Notes: generated by a model from the sequence alone, not told the origin. A stretch of 36,918 nt of DNA from an uncultured Acetatifactor sp. (GCA_910577035.1 CAJTKW010000027.1:1-36918); one strand, 5' to 3'. Numbered from the stretch's first letter, positions 1-7,977 are shown. Numbers and translations are program-made.

Positions 1-14
1 AGCATCTGGGGACT

Positions 15-41
15 CACCGGCATAGCCGGTGGTTTATTTTT
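15..41 (+). terminator. Intrinsic terminator of a plus-strand gene left of the window
   Basis: A 7-bp perfect stem (CACCGGC / GCCGGTG, loop ATA) is followed by GTTTATTTTT. The geometry fits rho-independent termination of a plus-strand transcript entering from the left, converging on the minus-strand S8 peptidase gene. A second small palindrome at 54-68 (AAGAGG, TAT, CCTCTT) lies just downstream of the S8 stop codon and may act weakly on the minus strand, where it is followed by TGTGTC rather than a clean U-tract. Confidence 0.6.
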
Positions 42-113
42 AACTGTGACACAAAGAGGTATCCTCTTCCAGCTTTCCTGCGCTGAAAGAGGACTATATT
101 TCTTTTGGGCTGC

Positions 114-1832
114 TCATACCCCGATCATCACGTCAAAGGTTCCCTGGATGTCCAGCTGGCCGTACCCCCATTCCCGGTTCGGATAGGTCAGATCCCTGTT
201 TCTGGCCGCACCTCTGACAAGGTAATTCTTGATCTCCCGGCTCTCTACCAGCGGATTGTTTTTCTCCACTACCGCCCACTGCATAAACTGGGCCACGGCG
301 CCTGCAGTAATGGCAGCCGCCAGACTGCTGCCGGTCTGCTTTCCCCGAATGACGGAAATATTTACCCCCGGGGCGGCAAAATCCGGGTTAATTTCACCTG
401 TCCGGGCAAATCCCCTGCCGGACTCAATAAAAAAGCTCCTGTTGGCCCCGTCATAGGTAGATACGCTGATTACGTCACCGGCCATCGCCGGTTCGGTCAG
501 GGTGGTATAGGGCGAGGGCTTTAAAAAGGACGCTTCTGTATTCAGAAACTGCCGGACAGGAAGCCATATATTAAACTGGCCGTTGTTAATATCCCGCACT
601 GCCTCTACCACGAAGGTCCAGATCCCGGCAGTAGGCGCCTGTATGCGCATGGTTATCAGCTCCTCTCCTGATGCCGTCTCCACCAGTGACCCCGCTATGG
701 TAATCCTCGTACGCTCGTAAATAAAGCCATAGGTAATGATGTCCTGGACACCCAGACGGACAGGCGGAATCGTTTCCCCGCCCGGAGAACGTACCGAGAC
801 CGTGAATATATCCGGCAGATTTCCCCACAGCTGCATCAGAAATCCCTCCGAATCGGGGCCTACCCTCACCTCCACCACTTCCCTGCCGGTAGCTGCGCTT
901 TCCGGGCTTTTCAGGTTCCCCTGATAATGGTGGGCCGCATTTCCTTCATTGCCGCCGCAGACTACTACCGCCCGGCTGCGCCTTACCGCCAGGGCATCCA
1001 GGTAACGGGACAGTGCAGAACTGCCGCCGTGGTCTCCGTAATTGGTTCCCACGCCAAGGCAATATACCACCGGCCGTTCAAAGGCTCTGGCAAATCCGTT
1101 GGCATACATCAGTCCCAGCATAATGTCATTTTCCTGATAAGCCGGTACATTCCCGGGAATCAGGTAAAACTCCCGGAAATAATCCTTACACTCCTTCAGC
1201 TTTACTACCACAATATCCGCTTCCGGCGCCGCCCCAATATACTCTATGCCGTTATCCAATATACTGCCCGCCGCCACTGCCGCAAGGTTGCTGCCATGTC
1301 CGTTCTCGTCCCTGCTGGGAACAATCTCATAAGGGGTCTCAGACTGCAGTGCCCTGTTAATGTCCTCCCGGCTGTATTCACTGCCATAAAAAAAGCCCGC
1401 CGGCGCCGTCCCCGTCTGTATTGTCTGATCCCATATGGCAAGAATACGGCTGCTGCCGTCAGGATTGCGAAATACAGGATTCGTGTAATCAATACCCGTA
1501 TCCAGAAAGACGATGACGCAGCCCTGCCCGGTCAGGTTTAAGGGAGCCCGCTGCACCTGGGTGATTCCGCTGGCAATAAGGCTGACCGGATCAAAGGAAG
1601 GTCCTTCTCCCGCCGAATCCTGCATCAGCCCATAAATCTTGGGCATTGCCCTGTGATCAAAAAAGTATTCGTCAGCGTCGGCTAAGGCCCGTCTGTTCAG
1701 ATAAACAATATTGTAAAAATCCTCTATACTGACATAGCAGGCAACTTCCTGTTCCATTGTATACCGGGCCAGCTCATAGTCCGTGATCACGTCAAAGTAT
1801 TCGTTGGAAAGTATAGCGTCCCTGCACTCCAT
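114..1832 (-). CDS. S8 family (subtilisin-like) peptidase, Csp type
   Basis: Serine endopeptidase of the clostridial CspA/B/C-like subtilase group, 572 aa. The catalytic triad is complete: Asp111 in FLDTGIDY, His179 in DENGHGS and Ser503 in TGSSLAAA, with the oxyanion Asn295 in CGGNEGN. Between about residues 315 and 425 a beta-rich insertion sits before the serine block, as in the jelly-roll domain of CspB. No signal peptide or membrane segment is visible, so it may act in the cytosol or after self-processing of its roughly 95-residue N-terminal prodomain. The opening residues (ECRDAILSNEYFDVI) match the usual start of this family and support the ATG at 1832. That ATG directly follows a hairpin and eight U residues, described separately. 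It is the last gene before a convergent plus-strand terminator. In spore formers Csp proteins process germination hydrolases; many Lachnospiraceae carry several paralogues of unknown substrate, so the family is sure and the role is not. Confidence 0.9.
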   Translation of the reverse strand: MECRDAILSNEYFDVITDYELARYTMEQEVACYVSIEDFYNIVYLNRRALADADEYFFDHRAMPKIYGLMQDSAGEGPSFDPVSLIASGITQVQRAPLNLTGQGCVIVFLDTGIDYTNPVFRNPDGSSRILAIWDQTIQTGTAPAGFFYGSEYSREDINRALQSETPYEIVPSRDENGHGSNLAAVAAGSILDNGIEYIGAAPEADIVVVKLKECKDYFREFYLIPGNVPAYQENDIMLGLMYANGFARAFERPVVYCLGVGTNYGDHGGSSALSRYLDALAVRRSRAVVVCGGNEGNAAHHYQGNLKSPESAATGREVVEVRVGPDSEGFLMQLWGNLPDIFTVSVRSPGGETIPPVRLGVQDIITYGFIYERTRITIAGSLVETASGEELITMRIQAPTAGIWTFVVEAVRDINNGQFNIWLPVRQFLNTEASFLKPSPYTTLTEPAMAGDVISVSTYDGANRSFFIESGRGFARTGEINPDFAAPGVNISVIRGKQTGSSLAAAITAGAVAQFMQWAVVEKNNPLVESREIKNYLVRGAARNRDLTYPNREWGYGQLDIQGTFDVMIGV

Positions 1833-1874
1833 AAAAAAAACCTCTTTCGCTTTGTTTATCTTACGCGAAAGAGG
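1833..1874 (-). promoter_or_regulatory. Hairpin plus U8 abutting the S8 start codon (terminator or SD-sequestering element)
   Basis: On the minus strand a 10-bp perfect stem (CCTCTTTCGC at 1874-1865, GCGAAAGAGG at 1850-1841; 14-nt loop) is followed by eight T residues and then immediately by the ATG of the S8 peptidase. It has the form of an intrinsic terminator for the metal operon, yet the only plausible Shine-Dalgarno of the S8 gene (AAAGAGG) is the 3' arm of the same hairpin. Readthrough transcripts would therefore have the ribosome site base-paired. Confidence 0.75.
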
Positions 1875-1893
1875 CTGAATATGTGTCTCCGGC

Positions 1894-2145
1894 CTATCCC
1901 TTCAGGCCTCTTGCCTGCCTGTCCATATCTTCCACCACAATATCGTGGATTTCTCCCAGGGAGGCACAATACTCAAGAATCTGCCATGGCTCATTTGTAT
2001 GGAAATGAATCTTAATCAGCTCCTCGTCCCCCACGGCCAGCAGGCAGTCACCCTTAAAATGCTCCGTAATGTAATCGCTGATCTCGTCCTCATCCAGGTC
2101 ATTTCCCTCAATCAGAAGCTGTGTATCATACTTAAACTCCAGCAT
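1894..2145 (-). CDS. Small stand-alone FakA/DAK-like middle-domain protein
   Basis: 83 aa, with a strong ribosome site (GGAGGAGAAT before ATG). The sequence resembles the middle domain of fatty-acid kinase FakA/YloV (annotated in databases as dihydroxyacetone-kinase-like). Recognisable segments are QLLIEGNDLDEDEI, LLAVGDEELIKIHFHTNEP and LGEIHDIVVEDM, corresponding to the family pattern of an acidic region followed by VVGDDELIKVHVHTNEP and LGEL-x-NIKIDNM. The N-terminal ATP-binding DhaL domain and the C-terminal FakB-interacting domain are both absent, and the gene is bounded by a good start and stop, so it is a free domain and not a visible fragment of a broken gene. It lies 20 bp after the histidine phosphatase and just before the hairpin at 1841-1874, so it is probably the last gene of the metal operon. 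Function unknown. Confidence 0.7.
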   Translation of the reverse strand: MLEFKYDTQLLIEGNDLDEDEISDYITEHFKGDCLLAVGDEELIKIHFHTNEPWQILEYCASLGEIHDIVVEDMDRQARGLKG

Positions 2146-2165
2146 ATTCTCCTCCTTTTCGGTTG

Positions 2166-2897
2166 TCAGTCGTGTCTCTCTCCCTCATTGTCAAAGGTCT
2201 CACAGAACCTGGCGGCAAAGGCCGGTTCCTCTCCTGCCGCATACAAATGCGAGACATCCCCAAAGCTGTTGATTCGAAAGGACGCTTTCCCCTGCCTGCG
2301 TTCCTCCGTATACACGGAAGTCACCGCCGAAGGGGCGGCGCAGGTATTATGCCAGAGAGGCATGGGAGAAATCCCCATCAAATGAGACAGCAATACACAC
2401 TCTACGCCAAAATGGCAGAACAATACGATGATGTCCCGATTGGGCTTCTCGGCACGGTACAGCCTTCCCTGGCGCACATAGCCATGCTCTGCCAGCAGGG
2501 AATCAAAGCCCGCCGTGACATAACGGTACATCTCATCCACTCCGCCTTCCCGCATGATCTCCGTCTCACACCACTGCTTACGGTCAAAATACCTTTCGTC
2601 CGCCGTCCAGTCTTCCGGCAGCCAGTCCCAGGTAATTGCCGTGCTGTCCCTGACATCCGGCCGGTGAATCCGGGACGGGAACTCCCTCAGCCAGTCACAC
2701 TCCACTGCCGTGCGCCCCATCTTCTGCAGGGTCAGGGATGCGGTATCCCTGGCCCTGCCCAACGGAGACACATAAAAAGCCCTGACCTCAAGCTTCGCAA
2801 TCCGATCCGCCAGCAGCTCCGCCTCCCGCCAGCCCTTCTCTGTCAGGGAATCCACCGAATAATCGGGATCCCCGTGCCTTATGATAAGCAATCTCAT
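2166..2897 (-). CDS. Histidine phosphatase family (phosphoglycerate-mutase-like) protein
   Basis: About 243 aa. The N-terminal RLLIIRHGDPDY carries the RHG motif whose histidine is the phospho-acceptor in this superfamily. A second conserved histidine is in IVLFCHFGVE, and the Arg/Glu region is present (SPLGRARDTA, AVECDWLREF). I place the start at the second ATG (2897) because AGAGAGG is 7 nt before it but only 1 nt before the upstream ATG at 2903. The protein is cytosolic, with no signal or membrane segment. It sits 31 bp after the ZIP gene and 20 bp before the FakA-like gene. The substrate cannot be read from sequence; members include phosphoglycerate mutases, sugar phosphatases and alpha-ribazole phosphatases. 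Confidence 0.88.
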   Translation of the reverse strand: MRLLIIRHGDPDYSVDSLTEKGWREAELLADRIAKLEVRAFYVSPLGRARDTASLTLQKMGRTAVECDWLREFPSRIHRPDVRDSTAITWDWLPEDWTADERYFDRKQWCETEIMREGGVDEMYRYVTAGFDSLLAEHGYVRQGRLYRAEKPNRDIIVLFCHFGVECVLLSHLMGISPMPLWHNTCAAPSAVTSVYTEERRQGKASFRINSFGDVSHLYAAGEEPAFAARFCETFDNEGERHD

Positions 2898-2928
2898 GTA
2901 CATACCTCTCTACAGTCATTTTCTTCTG

Positions 2929-3705
2929 CTACCCCAGCGCCACATCCAATACCATCATCAGTGCAAAACCTGCTGCCACGCCTACCGTCCCGATATTTGT
3001 ATGTTCTCCTGCCTGGGACTCCGGTATCAGCTCCTCCACCACCACATAAATCATGGCTCCTGCTGCAAAGGCCAGCAGATAAGGCAGCACCGGCACCACA
3101 TGGGATGCCAGCAGAACTGTGAGCAAAGCTCCCACCGGTTCCACGGCGCCGGACAGCACACCATACCAGAACGCTTTTCCCCGGGAAGCACCGGCACTGC
3201 GCAGCGGCATGGAAATAATGGCCCCCTCCGGCAAATTCTGGATGGCAATTCCCACCGCAAGGGTGAGGGCTCCCGCCATGGCAACCCCTGTTTCCTCCAT
3301 CCTGGCGGCTGCAAGCGTCACGCCCACAGCCATTCCCTCCGGCAGGTTGTGCAGTGTCACAGCCATTACCAGCATGGTAGTCTTCTTGAGTTTAGATTTT
3401 ACTCCCTCTGCCTGATCGCTGTCAATATGAATATGAGGAATAAGACTGTCGAGCAGCAGAAGAAACCCCATGCCAAGCAGAAATCCCACTGTGGCAGGGA
3501 GCCATGCCTGATTCCCCTGGTTCTCCGCCATCTCAATGGCAGGTATCAAAAGGGACCAGATGGATGCGGCAATCATAACGCCGGACGCAAACCCCAGCAG
3601 CAGCTTCTCCAGCCATACGTTCATCTCCCGCTTCATCAGGAAGACCGTCGCCGCTCCCAGGGTGGTTCCCAAAAAGGGAACCCCAATTACTGCTAACTCT
3701 TTCAT
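2929..3705 (-). CDS. ZIP family divalent metal transporter
   Basis: 258 aa polytopic membrane protein of the ZIP/GufA group. The two metal-site helices are evident: HNLPEGMAVGV (helix IV) and NLPEGAIISMPL (helix V). Further hydrophobic helices are at about residues 5-25, 35-55, 70-90, 170-250, with ELIPES near the C-terminus. The short loop containing HIHIDSD could bind metal. A good ribosome site (AGAGGTGG, 8 nt) supports ATG 3705. ZIP proteins normally move Zn2+, Fe2+ or Mn2+ into the cytosol, the opposite direction to the neighbouring P-type exporter, though GufA-like members are less well defined. The 86-bp gap to the ATPase gene contains a weak hairpin (TTGCCT/AGGCAA) but no clear promoter, so cotranscription is likely. 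Confidence 0.9.
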   Translation of the reverse strand: MKELAVIGVPFLGTTLGAATVFLMKREMNVWLEKLLLGFASGVMIAASIWSLLIPAIEMAENQGNQAWLPATVGFLLGMGFLLLLDSLIPHIHIDSDQAEGVKSKLKKTTMLVMAVTLHNLPEGMAVGVTLAAARMEETGVAMAGALTLAVGIAIQNLPEGAIISMPLRSAGASRGKAFWYGVLSGAVEPVGALLTVLLASHVVPVLPYLLAFAAGAMIYVVVEELIPESQAGEHTNIGTVGVAAGFALMMVLDVALG

Positions 3706-3791
3706 CTATTTTCCACCTCTTACCTACCATAATATTCACTTGCCTCCAAATGTGTGAAAGGCAAATAAAGTTTCTGATATACCGCCCCGTG

Positions 3792-5735
3792 TCAAGCGGC
3801 TTTCACCTTTAAACAGCGGATTGCGTTCAATACCGCAATCACCATCACTCCCACATCCGCAAAAATGGCAAGCCACATATTGGCAATGCCCAAAGCACCC
3901 AAAATCAGGCAGGCCGCCTTTACCGCCAGGGCAAACACAATATTCTCATAGACCACCCGCAGGCACTTTCCAGAAATCCGCATCGCCAGCGCCAGCTTCA
4001 TGGGATCGTCATCCATCAGCACTATATCTGCGGCTTCAATGGCCGCGTCTGAGCCCAAAGCTCCCATGGCTACGCCGATGTCCGCCCTGGACAGCACCGG
4101 GGCATCGTTAATGCCGTCTCCTACAAAGGCAAGCTTTTCCTTATCGGATTTCTCCGCCAGCAAAGCCTCTACCGCTTCCACCTTGTCAGCCGGCAGCAGC
4201 TCGCTCTTCACCTGATCCAGGCCCAGCTGCGCCGCCACACGCTCCGCGGTATTCCTGCTGTCTCCGGTCAGCATGATCGTCTGCCTGACGCCCAATGCCT
4301 TCAGCGCCGCTATTGCCTCACCCGACTTTTCCTTCACCACATCCGAGATCAGGATATAACCTGCATAAGCCCCTTCTATGGCCAGATAGACTATCGTTCC
4401 CTCCGCATCTGCAGTTTCCCGGCACAGTCCCAGCTTATTCATCAGCCTGGCATTTCCGGCGGCAACCTTTACGCCGTTTACCAGCGCAGTCACACCGTGG
4501 CCGCCGATCTCCTCCACATCGGTCACCCTGCTCCTGTCTATTTCCCCACCGTATGCCTCCTTCAGGCTTCTGGAAATCGGGTGATTTGAATAACTCTCCG
4601 CATAAGCGGCATATTCCAGCAGCAGGCTTTCGGCTTTCTCCATATACTGATCTTCCCTGGCTGCCAATGATTTACGCCAGCTTTCATCCGCATGGATTTC
4701 CGTCACCTGGAACACACCCTTTGTCAAAGTACCTGTCTTGTCAAAAACAACATATTTCGTTCTGGCAAGTATCTCCAGATAATTAGAACCTTTGATCAGG
4801 ATACCGCAGGAGGAAGCCCCGCCGATTCCTCCGAAAAAGCTCAAGGGTATCGAAATCACCAGGGCGCAGGGACAGCTGATTACCAGAAATGTCAGCGCCC
4901 GGATAACCCACACCTCCCAGGCAGCCGGCTGTCCCGCAAGCAGGCCCGCAACAGAGGGAACCACTGCCAGAATCAAGGCGGCGCCGCACACCGCGGGAGT
5001 ATAATATCTTGCAAATTTAGTAATAAAATTCTCGGCCCGTGCTTTCTTCATACTGGAATTTTCTACCAGATCCAGTATTTTGGAAACCGTAGATTCTCCG
5101 AATTCTTTCGTAGTCCTTATTTTCAAAAGACCGGTGAGATTTACACAGCCGCTGATAACTTCACTGCCCGCCTCCACCTCTCTCGGCCTGCTCTCGCCGG
5201 TAAGGGCCGCAGTATTCAGGGTGGAGCTTCCTTCCGTCACGATGCCGTCGATAGGTATTTTTTCCCCCGGCTGTACCACAATGACTGCTCCCACTTCTAC
5301 ATCGTCCGGATCCACCTGCTCCAATCTTCCCTCTTCCCCTTCAATATTGGCATAATCCGGGCGAATATCCATCAGGGCACTGATATTTTTGCGGCTTTTG
5401 CCCACAGCCACCGACTGGAACAGCTCACCTATCTGATAAAACAGCATAACGGCCACTCCCTCTGTAAATTCGCCTTCCCGTCCGTTACACTCATTATAAA
5501 TTCCCAGCAGCATGGCGCCCACTGTGGCCACCGCCATGAGAAAATTTTCGTCAAAAATCTCGCCATGGGCAATTCCCAGCACCGCCTTTCTCAGAATATC
5601 CCAGCCGATCACCAGATAGGGGATCAGATACAGGGCAAATCTGGGCAGGCCCGCAACCGGTACAAAGTGCAGGGCCGCCATGAGGACCGCTGCCATGATG
5701 ATCCGAGTCAAGACATTTTTCTGCTTTCTGGTCAT
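3792..5735 (-). CDS. cadA: P1B-2 heavy-metal (Zn/Cd/Pb) transporting ATPase
   Basis: 647 aa heavy-metal efflux ATPase. Visible motifs in order: actuator TGES (179-182), transmembrane metal site CPC (Cys288-Pro-Cys290 in VISCPCALVIS), phosphorylation site DKTGTLT with Asp332, nucleotide-domain HP (SNHPISRSL), and hinge GDGINDAP. The C-terminal helices carry NIVFALAVK and the ADVG signature typical of the Zn/Cd/Pb subgroup (P1B-2) rather than copper pumps. There is no N-terminal HMA domain; it starts directly with the first membrane helices. The missing domain is supplied as a free protein by the gene 12 bp upstream. GGAGGGAGG lies just before the ATG. Likely expels Zn2+, Cd2+ or Pb2+ from the cytosol, under the metal-type operator at 6001-6020. 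Confidence 0.93.
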   Translation of the reverse strand: MTRKQKNVLTRIIMAAVLMAALHFVPVAGLPRFALYLIPYLVIGWDILRKAVLGIAHGEIFDENFLMAVATVGAMLLGIYNECNGREGEFTEGVAVMLFYQIGELFQSVAVGKSRKNISALMDIRPDYANIEGEEGRLEQVDPDDVEVGAVIVVQPGEKIPIDGIVTEGSSTLNTAALTGESRPREVEAGSEVISGCVNLTGLLKIRTTKEFGESTVSKILDLVENSSMKKARAENFITKFARYYTPAVCGAALILAVVPSVAGLLAGQPAAWEVWVIRALTFLVISCPCALVISIPLSFFGGIGGASSCGILIKGSNYLEILARTKYVVFDKTGTLTKGVFQVTEIHADESWRKSLAAREDQYMEKAESLLLEYAAYAESYSNHPISRSLKEAYGGEIDRSRVTDVEEIGGHGVTALVNGVKVAAGNARLMNKLGLCRETADAEGTIVYLAIEGAYAGYILISDVVKEKSGEAIAALKALGVRQTIMLTGDSRNTAERVAAQLGLDQVKSELLPADKVEAVEALLAEKSDKEKLAFVGDGINDAPVLSRADIGVAMGALGSDAAIEAADIVLMDDDPMKLALAMRISGKCLRVVYENIVFALAVKAACLILGALGIANMWLAIFADVGVMVIAVLNAIRCLKVKAA

Positions 5736-5747
5736 AACCTCCCTCCG

Positions 5748-5969
5748 TCAGTCAAGGAATATCTCACAGTCGTCCTCAACCCGCTTACAGGCCTTTCTCA
5801 CCGACTGCATTACTTCTTTCTCATCCGCGCCTTCCGTAAATTCCACCTTCATCTTCTGGGTCATAAAGCTGACCGTGGCGTCCTGTACACCCTCTGTCTT
5901 CCTCGCGGCCTCTTCCATCTTTAATGCGCAGTTTGCGCAATCGACCTCAATTTTATAAGTTTTCTTCAT
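5748..5969 (-). CDS. Free HMA-domain metal-binding protein (metallochaperone)
   Basis: 73 aa from the preferred start MKKTYKIEVD. A longer frame opens 11 codons earlier, but AGGAGAGG is 6 nt before ATG 5969 and the HMA fold begins there. It is a single heavy-metal-associated domain with the CxxC site as DCANCALKME, and the usual beta-alpha-beta pattern (VQDATVSFMTQKMKVEF). It lies 12 bp upstream of the P1B-2 ATPase, which lacks this domain, so it probably delivers Zn/Cd to, or regulates, that pump. First gene of the operon, directly behind the operator-bearing promoter. Confidence 0.9.
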   Translation of the reverse strand: MKKTYKIEVDCANCALKMEEAARKTEGVQDATVSFMTQKMKVEFTEGADEKEVMQSVRKACKRVEDDCEIFLD

Positions 5970-6000
5970 CCCGCACCTCTCCTTTTTGGTTTTTGTGAAC

Positions 6001-6020
6001 ATATGAATAACCGTTCATAT
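6001..6020 (-). promoter_or_regulatory. ArsR/CadC-type metal-repressor operator
   Basis: ATATGAATAACCGTTCATAT is a 7-bp-arm inverted repeat with a 6-bp spacer (ATATGAA / TTCATAT). It matches the general form of ArsR/SmtB-family operators (12-2-12 type with TGAA...TTCA halves). It sits just downstream of the -10 box, over the expected transcription start, the right place for a metal-released repressor. No ArsR-type gene is in the window, so the repressor would be encoded elsewhere. Confidence 0.65.
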
Positions 6021-6022
6021 AT

Positions 6023-6050
6023 ATAATACCATAATACCCCCGGATGTCAA
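6023..6050 (-). promoter_or_regulatory. Promoter of the metal operon
   Basis: Minus-strand -35 TTGACA (6050-6045, perfect consensus) and -10 TATTAT (6028-6023) are separated by 16 bp. The HMA/ATPase/ZIP/phosphatase/FakA-like series follows it in one direction, with gaps of 12, 86, 31 and 20 bp. Confidence 0.7.
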
Positions 6051-6114
6051 GAAGAAAATGCAGTATAAATCTATATGTAACTGCCGGATACAAAAGTAAC
6101 TGCCTCGAAAATGC

Positions 6115-6158
6115 GAAAGAAACAGAAGCTGCCGACAATTATCTGCCGGCAGCTTCTG
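6115..6158 (-). terminator. Intrinsic terminator of clpX
   Basis: A 12-bp perfect stem (CAGAAGCTGCCG at 6158-6147 with CGGCAGCTTCTG at 6134-6123, 12-nt loop) is followed on the minus strand by TTTCTTTC, 26 bp after the clpX stop codon. Confidence 0.85.
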
Positions 6159-6183
6159 CCTTTCCAAATAGGAAACTGATTTA

Positions 6184-7740
6184 TTACTGCCCCTTCTGCT
6201 CCAGGAGCTGGTTACCGCGAATATCAATGACTGGGCCGCCCGTTCCTTCGATGTATTCCCTGGTAATCGTGACACGGCCGATATTGTCATCCTTGGGGAT
6301 CTCATACATAATGTCCAGCATGAATTCCTCTATTATGGAGCGCAGCGCCCTGGCACCGGTATCCCGCTCCATGGCTTTCTCCGCTATTGCTTCCAGGGCG
6401 TCGTCCGAGAATTCCAGCTTTACCTCGTCCAGCTCCAGCAGCTTCTGATACTGCTTCAGAATAGCATTTTTCGGCTCCTTCAGGATCTTTACCATCATTT
6501 CCCTGGTGAGCCCTTCCAGGGTATATATGATAGGCAGGCGGCCGATAAATTCCGGGATCATGCCAAATTTCTTAATATCCTCCACTGTCACCCTGGAAAG
6601 AATATTTTTATCCTTATCATACTTGTCCTTAAGCTCCGAATTAAAGCCGATGGATGCGGTCTTGGTCAGCCGCTCCCTGATAATGTCCTCCAGATCAGGG
6701 AAGGCACCGCCGCAGATGAACAAAATATTTCTGGTATTCACCGTTGTGAGGGGTACCATGGCGTTCTTACTGTTGGCTCCCACCGGAACCTCCACCTCTG
6801 CCCCCTCCAGGAGCTTCAGCATTCCCTGCTGTACACTTTCACCGCTGACATCCCTGGTATTGGTATTCTTTTTCTTGGCGATCTTGTCTATCTCGTCGAT
6901 AAATATAATCCCGCGCTCTGCCTTCTCCACATCATTGTCGGCTGCCGCCAGCAGCTTGGATACTACCGACTCAATATCGTCACCGATATATCCCGCCTCG
7001 GTAAGGGATGTTGCATCCGTGATGGCCAGCGGCACGTCCAGCAGTCTCGCCAGCGTTTTTACCAGATAAGTCTTGCCGCAGCCGGTAGGGCCGATCATCA
7101 GCATGTTGGACTTTTCAATTTCTATTTCGTCCATTGTGTTGGTGGCTACACGTTTATAATGGTTGTACACCGCCACGGAAATCACCTTCTTGGCATGCTC
7201 CTGTCCCACCACATATTCGTCAAGACTGGCCTTTATCTTGTGAGGCGCAGGAATATCCCGGATGTTTAAAGCCGGCGCCGGTTCTTCTTTTTTCTTCTTT
7301 TTCAGCTTTTGCTTGTTGGGAATACCGCCGTCGCCCTGCAGATCCGCCAGGTTGACAAAGCTGATATTGGGGAACCCGTTCTGCCTGGCAAACTCGTCCA
7401 TTTCCTGCTGGAACTGCGAGCTGTTCAGCATTCCCTGATAATCAAACTGACTGACCGTGTCCATCGTCCTGTGCATACAGTCACCGCAGACGCAGATATT
7501 ATTAGGCAGCTTGAACATTTTCCCCGCCTTGCTCTCAGGCCTGCGGCAGATAAAGCATACGTCCTCGTATTCGCTGTTGTCGCTTTTGCCCGCGTTCTTC
7601 GTTCTGGAAGCATCAGGATGCTTCTCCTGCAGGCCTTCCTCTTTTCCGGCGTCCTGCGGGTCGTTTTCACTTCGGATGTCACTGCCGTCGCTCACACCCG
7701 TCTCTTTCATTTCGTCCTCTTCGTTGTATCTGTCAGACAT
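6184..7740 (-). CDS. clpX: ClpX-like AAA+ unfoldase with extended N-terminus and altered RKH loop
   Basis: 518 aa against about 410-430 for ordinary ClpX. Residues 1-58 are an extra acidic, low-complexity tail. The zinc-binding domain follows (Cys62, Cys65, Cys85, Cys88), then a Lys-rich linker (145-152) and the AAA+ module: Walker A GPTGCGKT (217-224), pore loop GYIGDD, Walker B IIFIDEID (278-285). The ClpP-docking IGF is present (364-366), so ClpP binding is plausible. Where ordinary ClpX has GRKH in a loop used for substrate entry, this protein has VPVGANSKNAMVP (SKN at 324-326); the pore is GYIGDD rather than the usual GYVGED. It stands alone with its own promoter and terminator, with no clpP or tig beside it, so it may be a paralogue of the housekeeping ClpX. 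The start is supported by GAGG about 4 nt before the ATG; a later start would trim only the acidic tail. Confidence 0.88.
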   Translation of the reverse strand: MSDRYNEEDEMKETGVSDGSDIRSENDPQDAGKEEGLQEKHPDASRTKNAGKSDNSEYEDVCFICRRPESKAGKMFKLPNNICVCGDCMHRTMDTVSQFDYQGMLNSSQFQQEMDEFARQNGFPNISFVNLADLQGDGGIPNKQKLKKKKKEEPAPALNIRDIPAPHKIKASLDEYVVGQEHAKKVISVAVYNHYKRVATNTMDEIEIEKSNMLMIGPTGCGKTYLVKTLARLLDVPLAITDATSLTEAGYIGDDIESVVSKLLAAADNDVEKAERGIIFIDEIDKIAKKKNTNTRDVSGESVQQGMLKLLEGAEVEVPVGANSKNAMVPLTTVNTRNILFICGGAFPDLEDIIRERLTKTASIGFNSELKDKYDKDKNILSRVTVEDIKKFGMIPEFIGRLPIIYTLEGLTREMMVKILKEPKNAILKQYQKLLELDEVKLEFSDDALEAIAEKAMERDTGARALRSIIEEFMLDIMYEIPKDDNIGRVTITREYIEGTGGPVIDIRGNQLLEQKGQ

Positions 7741-7817
7741 ATTTCCTCATTTCCGCCGGAAGGTGGACTGTCTCGCTCCCGGCCTGCTTCATTTTAATCG
7801 GCTTCCGTCATTATTTT

Positions 7818-7846
7818 ATACTAACACAGACTTTCTCCACAGTCAA
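7818..7846 (-). promoter_or_regulatory. clpX promoter
   Basis: Minus-strand -35 TTGACT (7846-7841) and -10 TAGTAT (7823-7818) with a 17-bp spacer. Predicted start near 7811, giving a leader of about 70 nt before the clpX ATG at 7740. Confidence 0.65.
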
Positions 7847-7875
7847 ACAATACCGCCGGGCTCATTGTCTGCAGG

Positions 7876-7910
7876 AAAAAAAGTAAGGCCTGTTACCTGA
7901 ACAGACCTTA
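7876..7910 (-). terminator. Intrinsic terminator of the HtrA gene
   Basis: The minus strand reads TAAGGTCTGTT, loop CAGGT, AACAGGCCTTA (one mismatch in an 11-bp stem), then C and seven T residues. It is 67 bp after the stop codon of the protease gene and just upstream of the clpX promoter. Confidence 0.85.
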
Positions 7911-7977
7911 CATCTTTCACTTTTTACTCAAACCCCAGCCGGACTCGGCTTCTTCGTCAGCGCTATCGTCATTATTT

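Noticed and set aside
4692..5924. 410-codon open frame on the plus strand opposite the P-type ATPase and HMA genes
   Set aside because: Crosses two clearly real minus-strand genes; composition-driven shadow.
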